Positions 1 through 11,640 of a DNA stretch of 64,000 bases are shown one piece after another. The stretch comes from Lunularia cruciata. Its lineage: Eukaryota > Streptophyta > Marchantiopsida > Lunulariales > Lunulariaceae. The notes beneath the pieces were generated by a model that worked only from the letters and a program-made list of their open reading frames with translations, had not been told where the DNA came from and searched no databases. The translations under genes and the position numbers were made by a program. Each line of letters starts with the position of its first letter. Within the stretch, counting starts at the first letter, position 1. The stretch covers positions 13,050,744 through 13,114,743 of the forward strand of contig OX419759.1 of the NCBI GenBank assembly GCA_948567375.1, written 5' to 3'.

Positions 1-169
1 GAGCTTATTGACACAACTTTTGGACCACACAAACCGTTAACCAGAATACAGTTGGTGAAAGAAAGGTGTTGTAGTATTTGCAAGAGTAGTGTGTCACTTA
101 CTATGTGCACCATAGAAATGACAGAGAAGAAGCCAGCCTATCTGTCAAGTTAACTCATCAACAAGTAAT
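1..169 (-). other. 3' UTR side of U2AF65
   Basis: Lies downstream of the U2AF65 stop codon on the minus strand. No other feature is visible before the window edge. Confidence 0.5.
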
Positions 170-3100
170 TTAACCCCCGTAGTCCCCATTTGAGAATTTG
201 TCCTCTGGGTAGTAAACAGCAACTACAGAATTGCCAGAAAACTTTCTTCCATGAAGTGCTGTCTTGGCCTTGATGGCACCCTGTGTGTCCGCGTATTCCA
301 CAAAGACCTGTATCAACAGAAGGCAGGGATATTAGTAAGTATCAACAACACTCGAACCTCCTATGCAACTGGACAATCATTTGACCTACTAACATGATGT
401 AGGTTACAGCCAGACCGGATCTTTAAATTTCACAAGTCCGAGACTCAGGAGTCCAGTTGTAGCATTAAGAGCAGGGTTCCAAGGAAGGTGAAAACGTCGC
501 TGCAAGACCGTTATTAAAGAAGTTCCCCACAGACCGGTAATAAAATCTTTCGGAAGTCACTTTTGTCGCCCTCCCCATTGTCCAGACTAATCTTCATTCA
601 CTCTTTTATGGAACGTACCAAGAGGCTTGTCCAAGAGTGCCAAAATATTGTGCCACAAAGAACTGGCTCTTTAACGACATTCATTCAACGGTTGCACCAA
701 ACTGAGTTATTGTAGTTTCTTATACAAAGTAAGCATATGCATACCTTTCCAACACCTGGGACTTCCTCTCCGTCTGTTCTTGGCCGCGGTATTACAACGC
801 TTACCAAATTGCCTGGATGAAACGAGTACTGCTACATCAGACATTAACATCAATAAATGTAGCACTTTGTCCATAAGCGAGTCTCGTTTATCAGGTCTAC
901 TTCCCAGATCTCAAACTTGAAGCTTACGGGGGGTAGCTGAGGCTTACCAAACTTGCCGCACTCATTGTTCATATCCTCCACAATTTCTTCATACTCTTCA
1001 TCATCTAAAAGCTCATTCGGTGCCGCAACCTGTGGCAGTTGATTACTTGTAAGAACAGACAAGGACGAGCACGCATTCCAAGAGAACATCGCTGAACTGT
1101 CTGGATCTTTAATATTTAAGTTCTGAACAAGTCGTGAAGGACAGTGACGGTGTAAGTGAAGTTAGCAGATCCAAGAACACAATGGTTGCACAAGCGCACT
1201 GTTATTGCACAGAAAGCTTGGGTGAAAGAAGATGATATATTTGTTTACCTGAGTTAAACAAACAACTCTAGTGACTGGCTCATTTGATGCAACCAGACCG
1301 TTACCCATCGACATCATGCCTGGTATCATTCCTGGGGAAAGCCCAGACATCAAGCTTGACAACCCTCCGAGGGCAACTGCATTTGCGCCACTGGCTTGTA
1401 GGGCAAGCTTCTGCAATCAAGAGAAGATCTTAGTAGGTAGAATCAAGACAGGTAGAAGGGAAACAACAAACTCAGATGTCTTCAAGACATGAAAAGTTAT
1501 TCTTCGCTTAAAAGCATACAGTGTAATGAAAGAAAGTTCCCAGTTCTAGAACCACGTCTAACCGGCCTTGATTCTTCCAAGCATATATTGCGTACTGAAT
1601 ACAGATCACTATGTGTAAACAAAATGGTTCCATACCCACGTCTAACAAGACTGACTCTGGCTCTGACATGGTAGCCCAGTAAAGATCGTCATACCTATCA
1701 ATTACACAAAGAGTTAAGCACACGTAAGTCTGCATACAAGGGTTAGAATGATGTTTGTGAAGCATAGAAAACTTGATTCTTTCAAGCATATGTGCATTAC
1801 CCGGTACATGCAAACCCATGATTACCTGAAGAGCTATTTGCTGCTGCGCCTGGGCAAGCACGTTTGCTTGGTCCGGTTTGGGTTGACCGCTGTAGACATT
1901 AAAAAAATGTAAGTTGCAAAGCACTATACGCAATGAATTAGACAACCAAAGCTCGTGAGGGTTACATTATTGACACACGTCTCGCCTGCATACTTTTTAT
2001 ATTCAATATTGGCACGCAGTTATCTTTTCTGCTAGATATAACCGAGAGAAGGTAATGCACATATAAGAGAGAGAAGCCATGACAGGTAGCAAGTTTCTTG
2101 AAGACTTTTGAATATTGACCCCTTAAAGCCTTTTAAAGAGGGTAACTTCATTATAAAACTTTGAAGCTTATACCAGATATAGCCCATCAAAGACGGACAA
2201 GAACATTTTATGATAAGTGGACATATGCCAACCTCGCAGTGGCACGGCGGACTGTCAAAGTCTTGTCATCCATTTTCATGCCATTAAGCGTTGCACAGGC
2301 AATGTCCACAACTGACGGGTCCTGCACAATTGGCAATTGGAAAGCCACAAGCAGACAAAAGGAGTAAGATCGAGCAAAACCCCCACCTGGCGGTAGCTCG
2401 GCGCACTGTTAAGGTCTTATCACCCATTTTCAAACCATTAAGCGCAGCACATGCAACGTCTGTTACCGATGGTTCCTGCATATATTTATCACGTGCCAAA
2501 GGGATATCCATCCCAAGAATAAAATTAGTGATTTAAGTATTAGATAGCAAAAGTAATCCTCCTACTCCACAAATCCTAATTTGATTCAACTCATGCCCAG
2601 CTCAATCATGACTTGATGTATTCAAGTAGGGTATCCAAGTATTATTCCATGGCAATGAGCCTGATCAGTGGAGTTGGACTCAAGACAGGACCATGTTATC
2701 AGCCGTTTCCGATGACCAGAATCCCAGCAAGTCAAGGCGTAAGAGAACATGGCAGAGTCAAGTAAAAGGTGAGTATAGATACGGCCTAGTAGATAGAATA
2801 CCCATTCTTTCCTTGACCAGCTAATATAGACCAATTATCTCATCCATTCTTGATACATGAAGCTCATCTACATCCAGGCGAGATACATATATATAAAGAC
2901 TTCACACAGTTCAAGAGCTGCACGTATGTACCTGATATACACAGAAACCGTAGCCTTTGGAATTTCCAGTGTCCCGATCTTTAACAAGGTCAAATCCTCG
3001 CAATGGTCTGATAAGAACTACAATTGTTAGAGCAATACTCAGTCTCATGGGGTAGGCCAAATAGCTACTCCGAACAGCCAGGTCGTTGTCAACAAATGCA

Positions 3101-6100
3101 GTCCAAAAACCTTACCCAAATGACTCCAAAAGCTCCTTGATTTGAATTTCTGTCAAGTAATATGGCAATCCTCCGACAAAAATTCTGTCCGGTCCATCAG
3201 CACCTCCGGCTGCACTGCTACATAAGCAGTACAATCGACCAAAGAATATTTGTTCAGTGGTTGCTCCATTGAACGAGAGACAACGACATTGGAACAAAAA
3301 ACTCAAGAGAACTTGTCTCAAAAAACTCAAGAGAATAGTCTGCCTTGATTTGAGACAACAAGGACAACAAGGAAGGACGACTTACCCAGGGGTAAGTCCA
3401 ACAGCTGCAAGATTCAAATGAGGGCTGGGCTGACTGGGTCCGAGCGTTGCAGCCATCGACGGGTTGTAATCACTAGGTCTTCTTACTCGTACAGAAACTC
3501 CCTGCACAGATTAAAATATGTAAAAGGAAGTAGCTTGTGCAACTCGCTTCCATTTCCCTCACTAGTCAAAGTGAATAACATGCATCACACTGGATATCTT
3601 GGTACAAACGCCGTAATAATCTACAGGGCGGATACCTCAAAAATGATGCCATCAAGAGCCATTGCATTGCTGGCCTCTTCGACTGTTCGCATCTCCACAA
3701 AAGCAAACTTCTTTTCTTGGTTGATGTACACATTGACCACGGCGTCACCTACAACCAAAGCAGATATTTATGTGCAACTAAAACGGTCAATACTCGTAAA
3801 AAGTTAGTAAAGACATCAGTAGTATAAATTATCATGAGCAGAAACTGAGACCTAGGCATCAGTCCAAAACGTCACAAAGGCAGCACTCTACAATTGAAAA
3901 CCTGAGACGATTATCCAAAAGAATTTCAAAAAACCGTCAAAACCATACCTGGTCCAGCAGTGTTACCCCCCACAGCGGCCATCACCTGACTAAAAAACGT
4001 GGCAATCGTCTGAAAAGAGCACAAGCGCAACCAATTAAATATAGTCACAACCAATCAAGGCAGAAATCTGGGAGATCATACACAAGAATGCACCATGCAC
4101 TGATCGGACAAAAAGTAGCCCTGATGGTTTGGAAATACTATTGTCCACTTGCCTTGATCAACTGTAAGAGCATCTAAGATGATGAAACAAGGAAACGGGC
4201 AGAGGGAATGGCCATTCCCATGTGATGACTGACACAGGCACCGACAAACAAGTTCAAGATCATCTGCTGAGAGCATTTCTGTGGAGTAGATGCCTGGTAG
4301 TTACATTCTTGCTGTCTAGGAGAATCAAGACCAACAGCAGAAGCTACCACTTAAGTATTCCTATATCTGAAGAAAGTACTAGAATGAGTTGAGAGCGCAA
4401 ACATGATGACCTGACAGGCAGACATTGATAACTTACCTGCTCATTTGCCATTGGTGGAAGTCCTCCGACATAAACTCGACGGGCATGTCTGGTAGCCTAT
4501 GGACAGAAAGCATAAATTTATGTGAGCGAGCAAACCTTGAATGCAAATTATGGTTTCAAAGATCTAAGCATGTCGGAACCAACTCTTGTTTGCTCTGACG
4601 ACGGAGATAGTTCCAGCAGCATTCGCGCCGTTCAAATTGAGAAACAGTGAAAGAGAAGTATAAGCAACTCCAGAAATCAGCTTCTATGGTCAAAACTCTC
4701 CAAACTTCACTACTTATTGTACACAACCAACTCAACACTTACGGTACGGCCTCTAGAAGAGAATAAGAATTAGAAATCCCGTTTCTACTTCCAAATATAC
4801 CTGTTGTGTCATGGCCTGAGCGGGCATTGCAGGAAGTCCTCCAAACTGGTACCAGAAAGATAATCCAAAGATGTTAATAGATGCAATAAACTGCACAAGG
4901 CTGCGTTGGTTCACGAGTGGCTTACTACACTAAATATGCTAAAGAAAGGTAATGCTGGGAACTTCATCAACCACGAGGTCGTCAGGTCCTGAAGTAGATA
5001 TTCATCACCTGTGTACCACCGAAAGGAAACATCGTAGGGAAAACTCCTGGCATAGGTTGTGACATTCCTGGGATCTGACCTGCAATACAATAACAGTGCA
5101 CCTGTCAAGCTTTGCAGCTACTTCAGGCATTGGATAGGTGCTGCTAACTTTCCAGCAGAGAGAATGGATACAATACATGAGTTAAATTAGAAAGTACTGT
5201 TCCAAGCTTCTCGCCATGTTCACATCTCATGTTCACCTGATGTGACTCGAGACGAGATTCTCAGCTACAAAACTTCAAACATGATCCATGTATCAAACTA
5301 ACCAAAGGACGAGTTTGCACCTATCCAATGACACAACTAACGACAAGAGTAGCGCACCATTGCGTTTCACGATCGCACACACCAATCCTGTTGAGATTTA
5401 AGGCTCCAGACTATGCATGTGGAAATTCAATGGGCAAAGCTACCAGGGCAACAAGAGTTGCTGATTGAGGGTGATCAGTTATCCAACCACTGTTGCACAT
5501 ACAAGCCCTTGGAGGCACGCTCGAGATGCAGAGGAGATATGGCTCGCCATGACTTCCGCACCCCAAGAAATATGAAAGACAACCACAAACGAAAACAATC
5601 CAAAACCGACAAGCAAACAAGCGAAAGGTCTCCTCAGTGCATGACTTGGAACTGTAATCATTATCATATTATCTGTCAACAAGCTAAGCAGTACATAGAG
5701 ATTTCAAAAATTATTCTTGATCACTACTTTTGGAAAATTATTAAGTTCAATTTGAACGCAGCTTAGAGATTTTGGAATCCTACATATATTTATTCACGTT
5801 GAAATTGAGAGGAGCTACGCTTCGTCGGCTCTAAACCAGAGGAAGATCTTTCACACGTACAATATTTCACAAACATTTTGCATACATCCGTTCACGGTAG
5901 GAATTGTGGCCAACCTGGAATAGCTGCTCCTGCAACGACGGTGGCCCCTGGTGGTGCCATGTCGAATCCGCTCGTCCGCTTGCTGCAGTAATGATAGAGA
6001 TAAATAGTCAAACTAAGGAAAATACTGATAACCAAAACGGGATGGAGCTTCATTGGCCATGATCACGACAAATGCAAACAAGACTCCACACCACAAAACT

Positions 6101-7038
6101 TACTTTTCTCCTCACTTGATGAAGGAGAAATATCTACACCAAATACCACTTTGAAATTCAGAGAAGCACAGCCAATATATAACAATCAGCAACATCGAGC
6201 TGCACAACGTACAGACGACCAGACAACGTTCTCAGGTTCCTACCTCCGGCGATCCCGCGAAGGTGATCGTGACCTTGACTTGGAAAACTCCCGAGATCTT
6301 CCAAGAGAGCGAGAACGAGACCGATGGCGGTGTCGCCTGTCACGATCACGGTCTCGATCATATTCACGACTCCTCCTGCAAGGTCATTATTTCCAAAACC
6401 TTAATCAGTCTTCTCACGGATTCACGGGCAGGGTTTCACAGAAAGCCTGCAATGATGGAAGTGGTCTCTCTCTCCGGAATGGTTAACCCACGCAAACAGC
6501 AATCAGTTGTTATCCTTACAAAACCACCTGCTACTCGTCGATGATTTCATTCCACTGAAGGTGATAGGGGTGACCGCATCTTTTATTTAGGGGATGTAAA
6601 ATTTGATGAAAAGGTTATAGAGAACTTAGTTCCATGAATCTGTAGATATAAACTTCTCTTCATAACTTGAGTACTGGATGGTTATCAAAGGTGTTCCATA
6701 TACTATTCCTGGATATGTTGTTCAGGATTCTAAAGTAACTCTCGATGACATCGTAGAAACTGTGTGGGAAACATATGGCATCTGTGGAATGTTCTTAGCA
6801 ACAATGTGACTTACCTCTCTCTATCGTGACCTTTGTGATGTTCGCGATCTCTCTCTCCTCTATCGCTTCTTTCTGCACCTCTTTCACTGCGATCTCCTCT
6901 ATCACCTCTGTCAACTCTATCGCCTCTGTCTTCAGCCCTGTCCCTATGACGACGTTCCCGATCTCCTCGCTCGCCATCTTTTTCCCTGCTCTTCTCTCTC
7001 TCCCTATCTGACTCACGGGAGGCACGCTGCGGATACAT
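170..7038 (-). CDS. U2AF65: Splicing factor U2AF large subunit (U2AF65)
   Basis: Nuclear pre-mRNA splicing factor that binds the polypyrimidine tract of 3' splice sites with U2AF35 and helps recruit U2 snRNP. I rebuilt 17 coding exons, all with GT-AG borders and matching phases: 7038-6815, 6375-6244, 5982-5915, 5079-5009, 4845-4801, 4496-4437, 4009-3949, 3748-3636, 3501-3386, 3217-3116, 3007-2932, 2475-2387 (or 2321-2233), 1889-1826, 1410-1249, 1029-948, 812-745, 307-170. The sum is 1671 nt, or 556 residues, normal for plant U2AF65. Order: RS/RD-rich arm (1-118), Met/Pro/Gly linker with GFDMAPP, RRM1 (about 184-266; RRVYVGGLPP, KKFAFVEM), RRM2 (about 306-386; RIFVGGLPYY, KGYGFCVY), and a C-terminal UHM/RRM3 with DDEEYEEIVEDM and a GRKF loop. 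The ATG at 7038 follows a likely acceptor at 7058-7060; if the CAG at 7027-7029 were the acceptor instead, the N-terminus would change. The linker lacks the tryptophan that human U2AF65 uses to hold U2AF35. Confidence 0.93.
2233..2321 (-). other. U2AF65 alternative exon 12b
   Basis: A second 89-nt version of the preceding exon, 67 of 89 bases identical. It has its own TGCAG acceptor and GTTGGC donor, and its start and end phases are the same. It encodes DPSVVDIACATLNG through TLTVRRATAR, differing at 6 of 29 full codons (E/D, T/V, V/I, A/T, L/M, G/D). Most differences are silent third-position changes and the frame is open, so it looks functional rather than a relic. Only 65 nt separate it from exon 12a. 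Confidence 0.85.
2387..2475 (-). other. U2AF65 alternative exon 12a
   Basis: This 89-nt exon encodes the last third of RRM2 (EPSVTDVACAALNG through the TLTVRRATAR end), i.e. the second helix and final strands of the fold. It has a TGCAG acceptor on its high side and a GTGGGG donor on its low side. It begins in phase 0 after VYQ and ends two bases into a codon that the downstream exon completes as Ser. It is first of the pair in transcription order. Confidence 0.88.
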
Positions 7039-7057
7039 ACCACAAAATCTTTCAGAA

Positions 7058-7996
7058 CTAGCGCAAGGAAGCCGACCTGAGAAGAGATAGCCTTCACTTA
7101 GACTTGTATACGCCACAGTAACGGTTGACAGAACACTATACAAGCTAAAAACTGGTGCACTGGTGCAAAAGGCAAGTTGATGTTGATAAATGCTTAGAAG
7201 TTTTAGTTTAGACGTTGCCAGTATTATGCTGCACGTCTGTTAACGCCTAACGATTATACTGCTCCACAAAGAATGAATCTTTCTAACGTTCCCTACTCAC
7301 AGTAGGATATGTCTTCCAACGTGTTGTGAGTAGTCTCTACTGGTAGGCTACGGAGTTATTCTCAGTGGTTCAGCTTAATCAAAATTTTCAACAATCGGAT
7401 CTAGAAGAGTAGCATCAACTACACTTAATCTAAACGACCAAAAATTTCCGGAAAAGAATGAACCAATAGCTGGACGGCAGATGCAAATCCCATTACGCAC
7501 ATCTACATTCTTGAACCAGGACACAGAAGATAGCCCCTACGCTTCACTTCAAACATTCACTACTACAGGTTCCAATATGACGTGTAAGCACGGCTTTCAG
7601 CTACCGGCAAAGTGACTTGACAGATGCAAATTTCGTCCTTTAAATTAGCAGTATGCGCGGGAGCATCAACTTCATAGCCCATACAAGAATGGATCACAGA
7701 AACCCTAAGCTGAGAAAATACAAGACAGGAGATACGCTGTACAAAAAAAAAGAAAAACAACAAAGTCGATTAAAATGCCAGGATAATAGTGATATCAAGA
7801 AGGAGGAACAGACCAAACCCTCCCCCATCTCTTAGAGAAAAGGTTGGACGAGAGAAGTGGATTCCAACTAGGACGGCGCGAGTAGGGCCCCGACCCAAAG
7901 ACCTAACGCAATTCGTCGTCCTTGACTGCACAAGCTTCGTCAGGTCACGGTTCCCCTCGGGCCCGCTCCTTCAAACTCTTCGCTCCTCGTACTTAC
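7058..7996 (-). other. Likely 5' UTR intron of U2AF65
   Basis: This stretch lies between the proposed donor and acceptor, is AT-richer than its flanks, and shows no coding similarity on either strand. A pyrimidine-containing stretch precedes the CTAG acceptor. Transcript evidence would settle it. Confidence 0.4.
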
Positions 7997-8240
7997 GGGG
8001 CCGGCTGTGACCTTCTCTTCTCGTGTCACTACTAAACTCCAAAGAACATCGAAGACGGAGCAGGAGAAATGGCACCACAGCTCGCAAAGCGGAGCCACAG
8101 CAGATTGGTCGAGGTGTGGGAGTGGATCCGGCAGCCCTAATACACCTGACTATCCCTACGTGCATCGACTCGTTTGTCTCGTCAACGGAAGCCTCTTGTC
8201 TCTCGAGCATAGTTAAGAGCATCAGCTTCACAGCAGCAGC
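7997..8240 (-). promoter_or_regulatory. Probable non-coding first exon and promoter side of U2AF65
   Basis: A consensus donor (GTAAGTA, minus strand) lies just below 7997 and could pair with the acceptor CTAG at 7058-7060, placing a 5' UTR intron of about 0.94 kb upstream of the start codon. The tract 7860-8600 is clearly richer in G+C than its surroundings, as expected of a promoter and first exon. The transcription start is not visible, so the high end is approximate. The open frames here (7971-8243 minus, 8023-8520 plus) resemble no protein I know. Confidence 0.45.
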
Positions 8241-8380
8241 CACGCATTACATTAGCTCCCGTGCTTGTCATCCTCGACTGCCTGCCCAGGCTTTGCTTAA
8301 TCTTAAGCAAAGTTTCCGCATTCAACCAACACCATCCAACAAATCTTTTGTGACCTCGTCCCCCTTTGACGGAGAAGTCC

Positions 8381-8704
8381 ATGGATTGCGCTCAATTCTC
8401 CTTCGAGGGAAACTCTGTGGTGCCGGACAACGGATGGATATTTCGCGGCGCACCTACGTTTTCATCGTTCCGACGGAAGCCCTTATCAAGCTCCCCACGA
8501 ACCGGTCTTCCATCGTTTAGGGCTGCCGACGAACTTGTCCCGGCGTCAATGAATGTGTTTCTAAGTCCACAGCTGTTTCCCGGTAAAGTCACGGGCATTA
8601 AGGTCCCCGAGAATTTCAGAATCATTCGTGCTGGAAAACCTACGTACTCAGTGCTTGACCTGATTGATTTTCTAATTAAGCTCATAAAGATCATTTTTTT
8701 TTAA
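8381..8704 (+). CDS. Candidate coding exon of unknown identity
   Basis: An open frame of 107 codons starts at an ATG in a good plant context (CC before, G after) and runs to a TAA in an oligo-T stretch. The first 85 or so codons have mixed, gene-like third positions. The N-terminus is rich in Ser, Arg and Phe (GAPTFSSFRRKPLSSSPRTG), which would suit an organelle transit peptide. The tail after about residue 92 becomes AT-rich and hydrophobic and may be read-through into an intron. It is divergent to U2AF65 and may share its promoter. I do not recognise the protein and no second exon is apparent. It could equally be 5' leader sequence of an unseen transcript. Confidence 0.3.
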   Translation: MDCAQFSFEGNSVVPDNGWIFRGAPTFSSFRRKPLSSSPRTGLPSFRAADELVPASMNVFLSPQLFPGKVTGIKVPENFRIIRAGKPTYSVLDLIDFLIKLIKIIFF

Positions 8705-11640
8705 TTACATACCTTTACGCTATTTATCTTGTCGGTATGGGCTGAGAGTGAAGAATTCCTTGTGACATGATGCTTTGCTGGAAAGTAATCTAGTCACAAT
8801 CCAACGGTTGAGATTTTTAAAAGGTTTAAACATTCCAACCATATCAACAATCTTCAACTGTCGAAAACTTACTGTGTGAAACAATATTTAGAGAAAAAGA
8901 GACAATTAGATCTTTATTACCCAACTTAGGTAATAGATTCATCTGGAACAACTTGATAATGGATAATCACCACATCATGAAATATGGAGTACATCAAAAT
9001 TTCTTCAGCCATTGTTCCATTCATTTTGCACATATTTTGCGCATTTATTTATCTATTTATTTATATTTATATATGCACTTGAACTCATACGTGATTAAAA
9101 ACCTCACACTTACGAATATGAATAGATTCTCCGTTTAGGACAGACGGATGATATTTTGCAGTATCCATTTAGATTTTGATCCATAAATTAGCTTGGTTCG
9201 TCTATATAATCTAGGATTATACTTAGGTGTTTATTGCTAATCTGGAGAGGATATCGTAACTATTGTGATATCCAACTTCTACAGTTGATACACAAGGTCC
9301 ACTCAACAAACGACTGTCATATGCACGTGGATAAGACCTACCGTAGCATACATCGCGTCCTGAGAGTTGAGTTTTAAAGAAAATATAGCTCAGCTGATGG
9401 TTTACCTTACTGTTTCCTATGCTAGATCGCGGGGAATAAGTTCAGACTGCAATGCCTTGGATCAAGTTGAAGCACCTAAGTATCTACTTCTCAATGTTAT
9501 ACAATTACAGTATTACGTTCACTTGTCTCCGGTGCCCTGTCTTTAGTGAACCTAAGGGTTAAAATGATATATCCATATTCTCTTTCCCTACTGGCATACA
9601 CCACAAATTTTTCCTAGAGAATCATATCTGCATTCAGTAGCCACAAAAAGGGTCGACTTTACAATACCATGCTGCAAAGAGTTCTGTCCCATCTGAGTCT
9701 TCAATGACTTTAGAACTATGCAATTGAATCCTTGGCTTTGTTTTGCCAAAACTTTGATTACTCAGGAGATTCTTTGAAGAGTTTTTGTTATTTAGCTAAA
9801 TCAAAATGCATGATGAATCATTTGTAGACAGAGTCTCCAGTCGTGAAACAGGACATCTTGCTCTGGATGTATCTTAGCAAGCAAGAAAGGTCTCAACCGG
9901 AAACTGTCGAAGTGACTCTTTAATTATAGTCAAATGGCTACATGAGATTCAACCTCATCGGATAAGCTTACTCTGCGATCTATGGATCAATTCCTGGAAG
10001 GAAACGGAACTTATAATGCGTTCCAATCCAGTTATGCAATTTTGTGCAGACAAGACGAAAAAAGAAGCGATATTGGTTCAGCAAGCTGGTTCTTCCTCGA
10101 ATGTCCGCTTGAGTTTCAGTTGATGTTACTCAGCCAGGGTCACTAAATCCTACCTTGGTTACTAGTCCCCAAACCACACATTGGGACGTCTCAATTCCCT
10201 TTTACATGTACCCACAAAGACTCGATAAATTCTTTTATGGGATATCCATAAATTTTCTAGGAGTATTATGCACCGTCCATTGTAAAAAAATTTATGAATG
10301 GAGACCTTCTGTTATGTAATTATTTTTGGCCCTCTCTAATTGTTTTTGCCCCTTTTTATGGGCTCTCATAGAATATTCTCGTATCTAACCCCTCTACCCG
10401 AAGAGATGTTTAGAATTGAAACACCCTCCGACTCAGCCACGATGAATACAACAGAAAGATTATACAAAGCCGCCATATGTCCATATTACGGAGGGGAAGG
10501 AGAGGGACGAAGCGAGAACAGATGATGAGGTGAGCAAAGAGGGAAGGGTCTTAACGGATTTGACCGTCTGTTTGCCTTGCTTATGGTGGGAGAGAGAGGA
10601 GAGAGATTACAAGAGGCAAGTCTCACATGTAAGTCTCACGAACTTTGTCTTATGTGATCTAGTTCATAACGATGATTTCACTACCCAATTATAACTTGAA
10701 ATGCATACGATTAAAGTATGAGAAGATTCTTGTATGCTTCTACATCAAGGAACTCCTTGGACTTGAACCTTGAATGTGGAATCCTTTTTGAAATGTAACC
10801 ATATTGTATATAGTAACCCATTTTAATTTGGGCAACTTGCTATGAAGCGACACAGAAAGGACACTGCTCTATGGTGAATTTTATGTTAAATTTTGTCATT
10901 TGGATATCGAAACTACCATCCTCTGCGTAATTGCTTTGTTGAAATTTAGTTTGATGAAAAACATATTCAGGCTTATCAACCGTGAGACTACGTCCTTTCT
11001 CTCCAAGTCGTGGGAGTCCATTGAAGGGAAATATTTTGAGCCATATATTAATAATGGGAGCGGCTTTTTATTTATATAGTGCTATAAAGGGGATCAATTA
11101 TTGCTCTAGTAGACATTTACAAATCCTCAAAGCGAGCTACAAATAGGACAGGCATAAAAAACCAGTTAGGATATCTATGTACTCTTAGACCAATCGAAAT
11201 CACGTGGTTTTCTAAACGAACATTAACATTCAACTTGAGAATAACCTAAGAGCACGAGTCTTCAAAACTTAAGTTCACTTTGGCACTTTGGAACTCTACC
11301 TCAGATTTTCCCGTCAATGGACACCTTTACCGTCTTTTCAATTATATTTGGGAAATGGGATCCAAAACCCACTCAGTAAAGCATAAGGAAATGCGAGCGT
11401 GCACATGAGATGCAAGCATGTTGGTGTCCAGATAGAATTGAATGAATTTACGCAAAGACATAAATCTAGAAATAAGCGTAAGTGATAGAAATCACGAATT
11501 GATACATTTCACAAGTAACACTTGCAGTGAATTAGTACACATCAAGAAGAAGAACCAACAGACAACAACAGCGACAGATCAAGCATCTGAAATTGAAAAC
11601 GGGAGAAGGATCATCGAGCGCGGAGGAAGTTCCAATCGAA
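8705..11640. other. Intergenic AT-rich DNA, no gene seen
   Basis: No open frame with protein-like character appears on either strand. There is a short TTTA/TTTAT-rich low-complexity run near 9047-9075. The remainder looks like ordinary intergenic sequence. Confidence 0.6.

Noticed and set aside
1508-1945. 145-codon minus-strand frame inside the U2AF65 gene
   Set aside because: It includes a true exon (1826-1889) but is otherwise intron read-through; the exon borders and phases fit the spliced model.
7971-8243. 90-codon minus-strand frame as the true U2AF65 N-terminus
   Set aside because: It lacks Arg/Ser-rich sequence, and a consensus donor at 7996 would cut it. The in-frame ATG at 7038 gives a complete RS arm.
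8023-8520. 165-codon plus-strand frame in the G+C-rich island
   Set aside because: Overlaps the proposed U2AF65 first exon and another frame. It has no recognisable motif, and long frames are expected in locally G+C-rich DNA.
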